Shown piece by piece: positions 32,501 to 44,059 of a DNA stretch of 64,000 bases. The DNA lies in the NCBI GenBank assembly GCA_026874595.1, contig CM049313.1, positions 49,339,659 through 49,403,658 on the forward strand, in the 5' to 3' direction. The notes beneath the pieces are model-generated. The model was not told the origin of the DNA, ran no database searches, and saw nothing but the letters and a program-made list of their open reading frames with translations. A program made the translations under genes and the position numbers. Origin of the DNA: Sipunculus nudus. Taxonomy: Eukaryota > Annelida > Sipuncula > Golfingiida > Sipunculidae. The first letter of the stretch is position 1; the number at the start of each line of letters is the position of its first letter.

Positions 32501-35500
32501 CACGAGAGGCAAATGCTCGTACTCGGTGACCATTTTAACTTCGCACATGTGCCCTACTGAGTGCAACCACGAGAGGCAAATGCTCGTACTCGGTGACCAT
32601 TTTAGCTTCGCACATGTGCCCTACTGAGTGCAACCACGAGAGGCAAATGCTCGTACTCGGTGACCATTTTAGCTTCGCACATGTGCCCTACTGAGTTTAA
32701 CCACGAGAGGCAAATGCTCGTACTCGGTAACCATTTTAGCTTCGCACATGCGCCCTACTGAGTGCAACCACGAGAGGCAAATGCTCGTACTCGGTGACCA
32801 TTTTAGCTTCGCAAATGCGCCCTACTGAGTGCAACCACGAGAGGCAAATGCTCGTACTCGGTGACCATTTTAGCTTCGCACATGTGCCCTACTGAGTTTA
32901 ACCACGAGAGGCAAATGCTCGTACTCGGTGACCATTTTAGCTTCGCACATGTGCCCTACTGAGTGCAACCACGAGAGGCAAATGCTCGTACTCGGTGACC
33001 ATTTTAGCTTCGCACATGCGCCCTACTGAGTGCAACCACGAGAGGCAAATGCTCGTACTCGGTGACCATTTTAGCTTCGCACATGTGCCCTACTGAGTGC
33101 AACAACGAGAGGCAAATGCTCGTACTCGGTGACCATTTTAGCTTCGCACATGCGCCCTACTGAGTGCAACCACGAGAGGCAAATGCTCGTACTCGGTGAC
33201 CATTTTAGCTTCGCACATGCGCCCTACTGAGTGCAACCACGAGAGGCAAATGCTCGTACTCGGTGACCATTTTAGCTTCGCACATGCGGCCTACTGAGTG
33301 CAACCACGAGAGGCAAATGCTCGTACACGGTGACCATTTTAGCTTCGCACATGCGCCCTACTGAGTGCAACCACGAGAGGCAAATGCTCGTACTCGGTGA
33401 CCATTTTAGCTTCGCACATGTGCCCTACTGAGTGCAACCACGAGAGGCAAATGCTCGTACTCGGTGACCATTTTAGCTTCGCACATGTGCCCTACTGAGT
33501 TTAACCACGAGAGGCAAATGCTCGTACTCGGTGACCATTTTAGCTTCGCACATGTGCCCTACTGAGTGCAACCACGAGAGGCAAATGCTCGTACTCGGTG
33601 ACCATTTTAGCTTCGCACATGTGCCCTACTGAGTTTAACCACGAGAGGCAAATGCTCGTACTCGGTAACCATTTTAGCTTCGCACATGCGCCCTACTGAG
33701 TGCAACCACGAGAGGCAAATGCTCGTACTCGGTGACCATTTTAGCTTCGCACATGTGCCCTACTGAGTTTAACCACGAGAGGCAAATGCTCGTACTCGGT
33801 AACCATTTTAGCTTCGCACATGCGCCCTACTGAGTGCAACCACGAGAGGCAAATGCTCGTACTCGGTGACCATTTTAGCTTCGCAAATGCGCCCTACTGA
33901 GTGCAACCACGAGAGGCAAATGCTCGTACTCGGTGACCATTTTAGCTTCGCACATGTGCCCTACTGAGTTTAACCACGAGAGGCAAATGCTCGTACTCGG
34001 TGACCATTTTAGCTTCGCACATGTGCCCTACTGAGTGCAACCACGAGAGGCAAATGCTCGTACTCGGTGACCATTTTAGCTTCGCACATGCGCCCTACTG
34101 AGTGGAACCACGAGAGGCAAATGCTCGTACTCGGTGACCTTTTTAGCTTCGCACATGTGCCCTACTGAGTGCAACAACGAGAGGCAAATGCTCGTACTCG
34201 GTGACCATTTTAGCTTCGCACATGCGCCCTACTGAGTGCAACCACGAGAGGCAAATGCTCGTACTCGGTGACCATTTTAGCTTCGCACATGCGCCCTACT
34301 GAGTGCAACCACGAGAGGCAAATGCTCGTACTCGGTGACCATTTTAGCTTCGCACATGCGGCCTACTGAGTGCAACCACGAGAGGCAAATGCTCGTACAC
34401 GGTGACCATTTTAGCTTCGCACATGCGCCCTACTGAGTGCAACCACGAGAGGCAAATGCTCGTACTCGGTGACCATTTTAGCTTCGCACATGTGCCCTAC
34501 TGAGTGCAACCACGAGAGGCAAATGCTCGTACTCGGTGACCATTTTAGCTTCGCACATGTGCCCTACTGAGTTTAACCACGAGAGGCAAATGCTCGTACT
34601 CGGTGACCATTTTATCTTCGCACATGCGCCCTACTGAGTTTAACCACGAGAGGCAAATGCTCGTACTCGGTGACCATTTTAGCTTCGCACATGCGCCCTA
34701 CTGAGTTTAACCACGAGAGGCAAATGCTCGTACTCGGTGACCATTTTAGCTTCGCACATGCGCCCTACTGAGTGCAACCACGAGAGGCAAATGCTCGTAC
34801 TCGGTGACCATTTTATCTTCGCACATGCGCCCTACTGAGTGCAACCACGAGAGGAAAATGCTCGTACTCGGTGATCATTTTAGCTTCGCACATGTGCCCT
34901 ACTGAGTGCAACCACGAGAGGCAAATGCTCGTACTCGGTGATCATTTTAGCTTCGCACATGTGCCCTACTGAGTGCAACCACGAGAGGCAAATGCTCGTA
35001 CTCGGTGACCATTTTAGCTTCGCACATGCGCCCTACTGAGTGCAACCACGAGAGGCAAATGCTCGTACTCGGTGACCATTTTAGCTTCGCACATGCGCCC
35101 TACTGAGTGCAACCACGAGAGGCAAATGCTCGTACTCGGTGACCATTTTAGCTTCGCACATGTGCCCTACTGAGTTTAACCACGAGAGGCAAATGCTCGT
35201 ACTCGGTGACCATTTTAGCTTCGCACATTTGCCCTACTGAGTTTAACCACGAGAGGCAAATGCTCGTACTCGGTGACCATTTTAGCTTCGCACATGCGCC
35301 CTACTGAGTGCAACCACGAGAGGCAAATGCTCGTACTCGGTGACCATTTTAGCTTCGCACATGTGCCCTACTGATTGCAACCACGAAAGCAAATGCTCGT
35401 ACTCGGTGACCATTTTAGCTTCGCACATGCGCCCTACTGAGAGTAACCACGAGAGGCAAATGCTCGTACTCTGTGACCATTTTAGCTTCGCACATGCGCC

Positions 35501-36962
35501 CTACTGAGTGCAACCACGAGAGGCAAATGCTCGTACTCGGTGACCATTTTAGCTTCGCACATGCGCCCTACTGAGTGCAGCCACGAGAGGCAAATGCTCG
35601 TACTCGGTGACCATTTTAGCTTCGCACATGCGCCCTACTGAGTGCAACCACGAGAGACAAATGCTCGTACTCGGTGACCATTTTAGCTTCGCACATGCGC
35701 CCTACTGAGTGCAACCACGAGAGGCAAATGCTCGTACTCGGTGACCATTTTAGCTTCGCACATGCGCCCTACTGAGTTTAACCACGAGAGGCAAATGCTC
35801 GTACTCTGTGACCATTTTAGCTTCGCACATGCGCCCTACTGAGTTTAACAACGAGAGGCAAATGCTCGTACTCGGTGACCATTTTAGCTTTGCACATGTG
35901 CCCTACTGAGTTTAACCACGAGAGGCAAATGCTCGTACTCGGTGAGCATTTTAGCTTCGCACATGTGCCCTACTGAGTTTAACCACGAGAGGCCAATGCT
36001 CGTACTCGGTGACCATTTTAGCTTCGCACATGCGCCCTACTGAGTTTAACCACGAGAGGCAAATGCTCGTACTCGGTGACCATTTTAGCTTCGCACATGC
36101 GCCTTACTGAGTTTAACCACGAGAGGCAAATGCTCGTACTCGGTAACCATTTTAGCTTCGCACATGCGCCCTACTGAGTGCAACCACGAGAGGCAAATGC
36201 TCGTACTCGGTGACCATTTTAGCTTCGCACATGCGCCCTACTGAGTTTAACCACGAGAGGCAAATGCTCGTACTCGGTGACCATTTTAGCTTCGCACATG
36301 CGCCCTACTGAGTGCAACCACGAGAGGCAAATGCTCGTACTCGGTGACCATTTTAGCTTCGCACATGCGCCCTACTGAGTTTAACCACAAGAGGCAAATG
36401 CTCGTACTCGGTAACCATTTTAGCTTCGCACATGTGCCCTACTGAGTGCAACAACGAGAGGGAAATGCTCGTACTCGGTGACCATTTTAGCTTCGCACAT
36501 GTGCCCTAATGAGTTTAACCACGAGAGGGAAAATGCTCGTACTCGGTGACCATTTCAGCTTCGCACATGTGCCCTACTGAGTTTAACCACGAGAGGCAAA
36601 TGCTCGTACTCGGTGACCATTTTTGCTTCGCACATGCGCCCTACTGAGTTTAACCACGAGAGGCAAATGCTCGTACTCGTTGACCATTTTAGCTTCGCAC
36701 ATGCGCCCTACTGAGTTTAACCACGAGAGGCAAATGTTCGTACTCGATGACCATTTTAGCTTCGCACATGCGCCCTACTGAGTGCAACTACGAGAGGCAA
36801 ATGCTCGTACTCGGTGACCATTTTAGCTTCGCACATGCGCCCTAATGAGTGCAACCACGAGAGGCAAATGCTCGTACTCGGTGACCATTTAAGCTTCGCA
36901 CATGTGCTCTACTGAGTGCAACCACGAGAGGCAAACGCTCGTACTCGGTGACCATTTTAGTT
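29591..36962. repeat. 67-bp satellite array, about 110 monomers, with higher-order blocks
   Basis: The unit starts CTTCGCACATGCGCCCTACT, continues GAGTGCAACCACGAGAGGCA and ends AATGCTCGTACTCGGTGACC then ATTTTAG. Starts at 29591, 29658 and 29725 give a period of 67, and the last full unit starts at 36894, exactly 109 periods later; one -1 indel (near 35383) and one +1 indel (near 36525) cancel. Two main classes differ at GAGTTTAACC or GAGTGCAACC and at ATGCGCC or ATGTGCC. Diagnostic variants repeat at 2,010 bp (30 units) between 29591-31530 and 31601-33540. Those of the second block repeat again at 1,072 bp (16 units), for example GCAAATGCGC at 32811 and 33883, and CACATGCGGC at 33281 and 34353. 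Units after about 34850 are more heterogeneous. The period is not a multiple of three and nothing is coded. Confidence 0.98.
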
Positions 36963-37570
36963 CAGCTCACTGAAAGTCAACTGAGCTATAACAATCACTC
37001 CTTGTCCGTCGTCCGTCCCTCTGTCCGGTAATCAGGCACAGATTGGAACCGCTGGACCTAGAATCTTGTAAATCCTAATAGATCCAATAAAATCTCCTTG
37101 GAAACCTAGAATTGGGTCTCTGTTACCAATATCCTTTGAGCTATGGGACTCAATCCCCCCCCTCCCGAATAATTAAAACGTTGATTCAAAAGCTCAAGTC
37201 TCTGAATAACAAATGCATTGTTTGCCATGATCCTATGCATGCTTATTGATCATGGACTGTTTCACCAGTTCATAGTGGCGCCACCTGGATTATTTCGTAT
37301 TTGACGCATTTTTTTTCTCTATTTTTGAGACCTTCAAACATGTGGTCATCGGTAACAGGGCACAAATCGTAACCATTGGACCTAAAATCTTCTAACTTGA
37401 CATCCAGGAAGGTCCATTGAAATTCTCCTTGGAAATCTTAAATTAGGTCTCTGTTACCCATATACTCCGAGCTATGCTTCAGTTGAATGGGGATACCACC
37501 AAAATTTGGCATACAGATAATAAGGTTCCCTTTGTGAATGTCCTTAGTCAGCTTAGCGTCATGACCCCAG
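36963..37570. repeat. Dispersed mollusc-type repeat with GTCCGTC motif and internal duplication
   Basis: The array stops at TTCAGCTCACTGAAAGTCAA followed by CTGAGCTATAAC. Next comes TCCGTCGTCCGTCCCTCTGT, a word pattern I associate with common molluscan dispersed repeats. A block of about 115-125 bp occurs twice in direct orientation (37031-37145 and 37352-37475): GGACCTAGAATCTTGTAA/GGACCTAAAATCTTCTAA, AATCTCCTTGGAAACCT/AATTCTCCTTGGAAATCT, GGTCTCTGTTACC, GAGCTATG. A further fragment is at 14190. Confidence 0.7.
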
Positions 37571-38451
37571 GGTCAATAGTTCATATCCTGTGTCGCAGGG
37601 GCGTAGCCACTAGCCAGGACTGAGGAAGGGGAGGGGCCCGAAATACTTGGCAAAGGCAACACACACACAAACACACATATTGTGACGGCTCCTTTTGTGT
37701 ACCACAAGAATGGACATGTGTACCTAAATTAGATCAAGAGGACAAGCAACCTTGATTAACTGTGGACCGTTTTGAATAGGCTCATAATGCAAATACTCAA
37801 GGGCTTGATCTGTTGATGAATAACACAGCTGAAGTGTGTCCGCCTCCATGGAATCTTTAAAAAGTGGTGCGGTACGAATACACACTCTGAGGGGAAATTA
37901 ATGTTACGTATGGGGCCTGCGCTAGTAAGGCAGCCCGTTGACTAGCGACAGCCTGTCACCACAAACGTCGATTTTTGATGAACTGAAGACGATGGGGTGA
38001 CAGTCCAAGCTATCAGTTTATTTCCGAAGGCGTGGGTGTCATGTTGTCGTGGCTACCCGTTGACAGGCCTGAATAACATAGGTAAGCCTGTCTCACTTCT
38101 ATAGTTACTGTAAATATGTTCGCATTGTAAAAGATTTAAGTAAACTGTCACCTGAGTCATGATTATGTTAACTACAGGCCCTGTGTCTGTAAACATCATG
38201 TAACTTTGGTTTATAATAGGGCTAAAGCCCTGACACTTTTATATTTGCGGCGAGAACGCCATCATTTAATTGCCACAAGGCCAAACTATGTAATATATGA
38301 TAACAATATTACGTACAACGTATAGTGGCCTTAAGCCAAGTGTCTGTCACCATTTCTGTGTATTCTATTTGGCCAGGTGTATAAAATATCTGTTTTCTCT
38401 TATCCAGACTACAACTATTTATTAGACCCCATTATTTCATTCTCTCTTAGT
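37571..38451. other. Spacer with no recognised gene
   Basis: Contains CACACACAAACACACA near 37660-37676 and a perfect short palindrome GGGCTAAAGCCC-like at 38219-38230. No coding seen. Confidence 0.35.
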
Positions 38452-38490
38452 CCGAGAGACGTAAATGCTCCGTACTCGTAAGATCATTTT
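38452..38490. repeat. Lone diverged satellite-like unit
   Basis: CCGAGAGACGTAAATGCTCC followed by GTACTCGTAAGATCATTTT aligns to the satellite segment CACGAGAGGCAAATGCTCGT then ACTCGGTGACCATTTT with several small indels. It lies about 1.5 kb outside the array. It may be a diverged orphan unit or part of the source element. Confidence 0.5.
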
Positions 38491-39857
38491 CTTCAACATT
38501 CCTGTCCGGTGGATTAGTCCGGCGTCCATGTATTTTCATATTTCTACAAACTAAACTACTGAGCCTTTATTAGTGTTCTGACGTTGTTTGGTCCAGATAT
38601 ATGAATTCAGTTTATGAGCTCAGCTCCAGAGGCAGCGGAAATCTTGTGATATAGGTATTAGGCCTATAGGTAAAGCGCTTGTCTATACAGCGTATTTATG
38701 AGCCAGCCGTAACAGCTGGAACATGTATATAATATTCAGTGTTGTTTAAGGTTTAACCTTCTTCCATATTGTTTTGTATACGTGCATGATTAATGCAAAT
38801 TTTGTTCAATAGCACAGTTGGAACATCACCACTATTCAATTAACATTTCATTATAATCTTTTGTACATCTTAAGTTCACTTATATGCATATGTATCTGGT
38901 CACGTTTTTATATAAAGTCAAATTTCTGTTTATTCTATTACCTGTTTCGTGTTTTGGCTTCTATGCTTTATGTCTAGGGTCTGGATGCGTTTGCTTCCCC
39001 TAGTCAAATAAGCACGAGCCCCAGGCAATCTTGACAATAATGCATATGTAGGTATCTGAGTCACTACCGCCGGTTTTTTATCATTTCTTTTTCGCAGGTA
39101 TGGGTGCCCTTCATCCATTGCAAAAGGTAGTTCAAATTTTGGAACGTTTGTTAGGCAAGTCCTTTTGTTTGGAGAACAGGCGTTTGACTTTCTTTAAATG
39201 TGATATATATGGCTTGTCGGGGTATACATTCTGCCCGATTTCAGACCTATGGGCGTGATACGTCCCCCTTATCTGAATCATCATAATATATACTTTAATA
39301 AACCATATATTTCATATTAAAAGCTTTCAAGCGCCAAGCATTGCCAGTTTCTCGGCTAAACACAATTTGCACTGATGTGAAGTCTTCTGGATTATAGGTC
39401 AGGTATTGATGAAATGTTGTTGCATGTCACTCAGGGTCCATACATATAAATGATAAATTAATATATATGCTAAATATTTACAGTGGCTTCAATTTATCTT
39501 CAAGGGTGGGGGCGATGATAACTAGCAGGCGTAAGGGGCGGGGGGGGGGGGGGGAGGCTGGCTATCCAAAATTCGGACCTTTATATACACACACAAATAT
39601 ATATTATATTATAATATGGAATTTTTCATTTCTAGAATTTTCAGGTGAGAAGCTATAAATTAGGGGCTATTTTACAGCCGGTAGAAAGGAAAATACTAGC
39701 GGGCACTAAGAGTGTTACTTTCTCGTTAGTTTTGGGACCTTACCGATAATTGCAGTGGTGTAAGCTATTTAACGGACTTAATACACTTAGTATGTGTACA
39801 CTGTCTCCAGTTTGCCATTGGATTATTACTATTTAAGTGGATTATGGATGTTAAAGG
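38491..39857. other. Unassigned spacer
   Basis: G-run at about 39538-39554. No gene or repeat recognised. Confidence 0.35.
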
Positions 39858-40158
39858 ACTCTTTCTTGTAGAGCTGTGACAGTGGTGGTATTAAGACATC
39901 AAAGCCTAGGATCCGGACACTCTGGTACTGTACATTCTTTTTGTTATACTGTATAATTTTATTGCTTTAGTGTATTGTAAATGTTAAGAATGTTCTAAGA
40001 ATAAATTATGATTATTTGTTATCCAAAAAATACTGATTTCTTTATTCATTCCCCTAGACATTTCATGCTGCCTAGTGTTACAGAATCTGATTTTTTTTCA
40101 TCTCCGTAACAAAATTTGTGCTGATCACGGTTACGTGATTTCTTATTATAAGGTTCCG

Positions 40159-40161
<3 letters not shown>
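39858..40161 (-). mobile_element. Truncated inverted copy of the TGTTACGGAACC LTR
   Basis: The reverse complement matches the first ~260-300 bp of the LTR family. Its end AGGTTCCGTTA (40151-40161) equals the LTR start, and CTAGACATTTCATGCTGCCT then AGTGTTACAGAATCTGA, ...AAAGCCTAGGATCCGGACAC, and CTGTGACAGTGGTGGTA correspond to blocks at 13068-13325. The other half is missing. Its terminus runs directly into a (TA)n tract. Confidence 0.75.

Positions 40162-40210
<49 letters not shown>
40162..40210. repeat. (TA)n microsatellite
   Basis: About 24 TA units abutting the LTR end. Confidence 0.95.
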
Positions 40211-40212
<2 letters not shown>

Positions 40213-40452
40213 TTTATTGTATTGTGCTACATTTAAAAAAAAAACTATTACCATTTAGTGTACGCTTTTAAAAACTTAGTATTGAATATTATGATATATA
40301 TAACATTCCTTAGTTAACCAAAGTCTATAATTCTAATTATTACTATATTTCATTTCAAATAATTAGTTATTATTCTCTGGATATCAGGGGGGATGATTAC
40401 ATTGAACATCCTCCTTGCATCCTACCCCCCTTTCCCCTATATTGACGCCCCT

Positions 40453-40513
40453 GTATATATATGTATATATATGTGTATATATATATATATATATTATATA
40501 TATATATATATAA

Positions 40514-40546
<33 letters not shown>

Positions 40547-40550
40547 TTAT
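40453..40550. repeat. Interrupted (TA)n microsatellite
   Basis: TA units with G, C and TAA interruptions; partly palindromic. Confidence 0.9.
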
Positions 40551-41309
40551 TTCACACAAGATACTGTTTTAATAACAATTAAAAATAAAATGTTGAACAA
40601 GATGAATAAATAAAATATATATTTATATTTGCATTGTAGAATTATTAATAAACAATACATTAGTTACTGCATGTGCAATGCGTACATGCTTAGTAGACAT
40701 CTAAGCCCTTTAATCAGTTATGGGGCTTAAGCTTCCTTGGATGTCTCCTTGCTAATATCCCTGGGCACTTGCTCGGACTTAGTTGCCAGACCAGTAAGTC
40801 TCACTTTCCCAAATCATACGGATGGTAAAACGTAATGGAAACAAAACTACATTTTCTTTAATTTTTTTTATTTAAATAAGCCTCAAATCATAAGATAGGA
40901 GTGATTGTGTTTCAGAAAATATCATCATTATAAGACCAGGTAAAATTTCGGGAGAACGAGAATACCGACCGGCAGGACCGGGGACAGAGTGGGGAGGGGG
41001 TCTCCCTTTTGCTACGGCCCTAGCTGGCTGCTCCTGCCTGTGTGGGTGCTGTGGCTTCCTGCGGTCAATGGTACAAGAAAACGCTGGCGGCCTCATACGA
41101 CCCTTGGCTTGGCTTGTGTGGCATCGCGTCTATCGGCTTCATCAATTTGAAATTAATCAAAATCACACCTAAGAAGCGCCTTGCTCTAAGGTCCCAGACC
41201 TCAGTGGTAGCTTTCTATAGCTTTTCCAGAGTTGCTTGGTCAGGTCAAACTTCTTCTTTCTGTCTGTCCCTTGCGTTGACTCCTGCCGCAGAAAGCACGA
41301 AAGGTGAAC
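40551..41309. other. Spacer with a GC-richer island, no gene recognised
   Basis: 40970-41300 is clearly GC-richer than its surroundings and carries open frames on both strands (plus 41042-41323, minus 41096-40872), but neither shows a domain I recognise. It could be the 5' region of an element or a decayed exon. Confidence 0.3.
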
Positions 41310-41445
41310 GACTAAACGGGTGAGTGGAAGAGTGAGAGAGTGGATGGATATATAGTGGAGTAATTTATAGTGCTGAATGGAGAAAGTGAATGAATTGCAG
41401 AGTAGTTGGAATGCAGTCAGTGACTGAATTAGGTAGAGTGTGTGT
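41310..41445. repeat. Degenerate GAGTGAATG-type minisatellite, left half
   Basis: GAGTGGAAGAGTGAGAGAGT, ...GAATGGAGAAAGTGAATG..., TAGAGTGTGTG. The same word set resumes at 42242 on the other side of the LTR. Confidence 0.6.
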
Positions 41446-42241
41446 TGTTACGGAACCTAATATAAACAGATAACATATGTGTGATGAACACAAATTTTGT
41501 AATGGAGATAAAAAAATCAGATTCTGTAACACTAGGCAGTGTGAAATATCTAGGGGAATGAATAAAGAAATCAGTGGTTTTTTGTTAACAAATAACCATA
41601 ATTTATTCCTAAAACAACCCTAAAACTACAATACACCAAATCAATACAATTATACAGTAAAACAGTGGTATTAGAACAAATCAATACAATCACACAGTAA
41701 AATACACAAAGTGCCAGGAGCTGGATACTACCAGCGTCACAATGAAAAGTTCTTTAAATGTATACTCTCGGAGAATGACAGTCCAGTGTAAAGCTCTTGT
41801 AATAATCAAGAAAGTAAACTTAAGTCCAAATGCACAAAAACCGGGAGAAAGTCTGAAGAAAATCTATAACTGCCGCACAAGTCGGATAAGGTCCCAGAAA
41901 CGAACACACACGCTTCTGCGTCCGCTGGAAATCTTCTCTGCTGCTCTCTCTCTCGGCTCTAAAACACAGCCCCTTTATATACTCTTCACCCCAAGCCGAG
42001 AATTTTCCACTTCTCGAACAGTCTAAAAGATCTTACACAACACAGTAAACATGCGTTACAGGAATCATCTAGAAGAACTTCGTTGTGTGTCTCTACATAT
42101 CAGGGTCCACGTGACCTCGGCCAGGCGAGAAAGCCCCTAGCTAGCATGACAACGAGAGTTCAACCAGTACGGATTAAACATAGAGTGCAACAACAATACG
42201 AGTTACGTCCGTGTCACACAATAAAAAGAGCTCCTGTAACA
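41446..42241. mobile_element. Complete solo LTR with 4-bp target duplication
   Basis: 796 bp from TGTTACGGAACC to CTCCTGTAACA, flanked by GTGT on both sides (41442-41445, 42242-42245). Same block order as the copy at 23856: GTGATGAACACAAATTTTGT, AACACTAGGCAG, TTGTTAACAAATAAC, CACCAAATCAATACAATTA, CACAGCCCCTTTATATA, TCAACCAGTACGGATTAAAC, GTCACACAATAAAA. Because the flank is GT-rich, the 4-bp match alone is weak; the agreement with the nested copy strengthens it. Confidence 0.82.
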
Positions 42242-42292
42242 GTGTTAATGTAATATTATGTGTGTGAATGAGTGAATGAGTGAGTGAGTGAA
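42242..42292. repeat. GAGTGAATG-type minisatellite, right half
   Basis: TGTGTGAATGAGTGAATGAG then TGAGTGAGTGAATAC. It continues the tract that ends at 41445, so the LTR inserted into this minisatellite. Confidence 0.7.
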
Positions 42293-43251
42293 TACTTGGG
42301 ATAACTTGGTGGCTAGCTGGCTCCTCGCAAGATAGTTTCTTGAGAATCAGTTCCTTAAATGCAAAGCTCGAAAATTGATTGCTCTTGAGGATTGCGATCT
42401 AAGAACATAAATATATTATTAGTGATCATTGAAAAAAAAATTGTTTTACAACTGTTACTCCCGAAATATTTATCTATGAAAGAATCGTTAAATAAAGGTT
42501 GCCTACATCATAGAACTATAGTATACAAGATAACACTTTAAAACTTTAATAGAAACAGAGAAAAACGCAGCATTTCAGTTCTACGAATAGTCGAAATTCA
42601 TTAATTAAAGAGACCTTTCATTGAATCTGTGGCTGTATTGTAAGGTTTTGTCTGGGTCGAGGGATGGCAATTTATAACGTTGAAACTTAATTATTGTATG
42701 AAAATTAAGATGGTTTTTATTCTTACATCAAAAATTAAAAACAAATTGAAATTGTTAGCAATGATTAGTGGCTTTCAGATGCAGCATCCGAAAAGTCAGG
42801 TAAATTATGGATTAGATTAATTGGCACCAATTTTTATGCAAAAATTCCGAATAAACCATTATCATCGGCAGATTAATAAAGTTCATACTAAAAATCTGAC
42901 ATAATCAAAACAGCTTTTTGAGGTGACTATACATAGCAAGTGATTGTCATACGCTGGCTATTAATATGAAAAATGACAAATTTGATCCAGCTTTACCGCA
43001 CAAACACTGTACCAATGATTAGCAACTAAAGGATTAAAAAATTATGACCGGTATACAGATAAACATATAATGTGCTGTACATAATGAGCATTTAACTTTT
43101 AACCCACAGTTCAGTAAAATTATTTACCATCAAACGCAATCTAATATATAATTTTTATCCAAGAAGAAACCATATATCCAAATTTATTCCCCATTAGGTA
43201 ATTCTTTCTCTGCTAGTAATTTCTTAATATAATTTTAATAGGAACACACAC
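42293..43251. other. AT-rich spacer
   Basis: Nothing recognised. Confidence 0.35.
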
Positions 43252-43274
43252 ACACATATATCATATATATCATT

Positions 43275-43320
<46 letters not shown>
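43252..43320. repeat. (TA)n-rich microsatellite
   Basis: Preceded by a short CA run (43243-43254) and imperfect TATATCAT units, then about 20 clean TA units. Confidence 0.9.
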
Positions 43321-43322
<2 letters not shown>

Positions 43323-43518
43323 GAAAGTGATTAAGAACTTGTGCTTGTTAAGCATACGTTATTTTCTACGGATGACGAACTGTTTTCTTCCGGTTTCTTA
43401 GCTTGAGAGCATCAAAATTATTCATATATTTGCGCTTGATAAGTGATAATTAGTTTTTTTTTATTATTATTTTTATTATTATTATTATTATAGGCTAAAT
43501 AAACGCATCTGTGATAAC

Positions 43519-43565
<47 letters not shown>
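43519..43565. repeat. (TA)n microsatellite
   Basis: About 23 TA units, shortly after an (ATT)n tract (43460-43492). Confidence 0.95.
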
Positions 43566-43569
<4 letters not shown>

Positions 43570-43719
43570 TCCTCGACGCTAAACGTTCGATTGTTTTGAC
43601 TTGAGTGATTGGGCCTTATATTTCTGGGACAAAGTGCCGGGAGACAATGATATACAAATGCTTCCCACACCTTGAGCAGTAAATGGGCCCCCACCAAATC
43701 AAAATAAATTAATAAAATC

Positions 43720-44059
43720 AGGCCAAAATAAAAAAAAAGGTATGGTTCTCAGGCACTTTTTTTCAGAAATCAATGCGGGCGGGCGGTTTTTTTTATTTTT
43801 ATTTTTTTAGTATGTTTCGAAAAAAAATGTCAAATGAAAAGGGAAAAACATGATAATAACAGATTTATTTTGCTTAACAAGCTAAAGCACTACATAATAA
43901 AGGAAATTGTATGATTTTATCTACTTGAAAGAATATCCAAAGGCTGCAGCTCAAAATTGGTAAGTTTCTGTTGAAAATCAAAATAAAAATTTTTGATGCG
44001 GGGGGTTAAAACTGATGCGGGCGTTGCCTGAGAACCATAACTTTAATTTTTTTTGGCCT
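43720..44059. mobile_element. MITE with GGTATGGTTCTCAGGCAC terminal inverted repeats, copy 2
   Basis: The left end AGGCCAAAATAAAAAAAAAG then GTATGGTTCTCAGGCAC is the inverted complement of the right end GTTGCCTGAGAACCATAACT then TTAATTTTTTTTGGCCT. It shares internal GCGGGCGGGCGG, TGTTTCGAAAAAAAATGTCA and ACAAGCTAAAGCACTACA with the copy at 8340. It is about 30 bp longer because of an insert around CCAAAGGCTGCAGCTC. Non-coding. A target duplication is not obvious. Confidence 0.88.

Noticed and set aside
29591-36962. CRISPR-like array
   Set aside because: Units are directly adjacent with no spacers, period 67, in a eukaryotic context; it is a satellite.
41042-41323. 93-codon plus frame in the GC-richer island
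   Set aside because: Open on both strands because of composition; no motif recognised in either.
41742-42026. 94-codon plus frame
   Set aside because: Lies entirely inside a solo LTR and is not shared as an open frame by the other copies.
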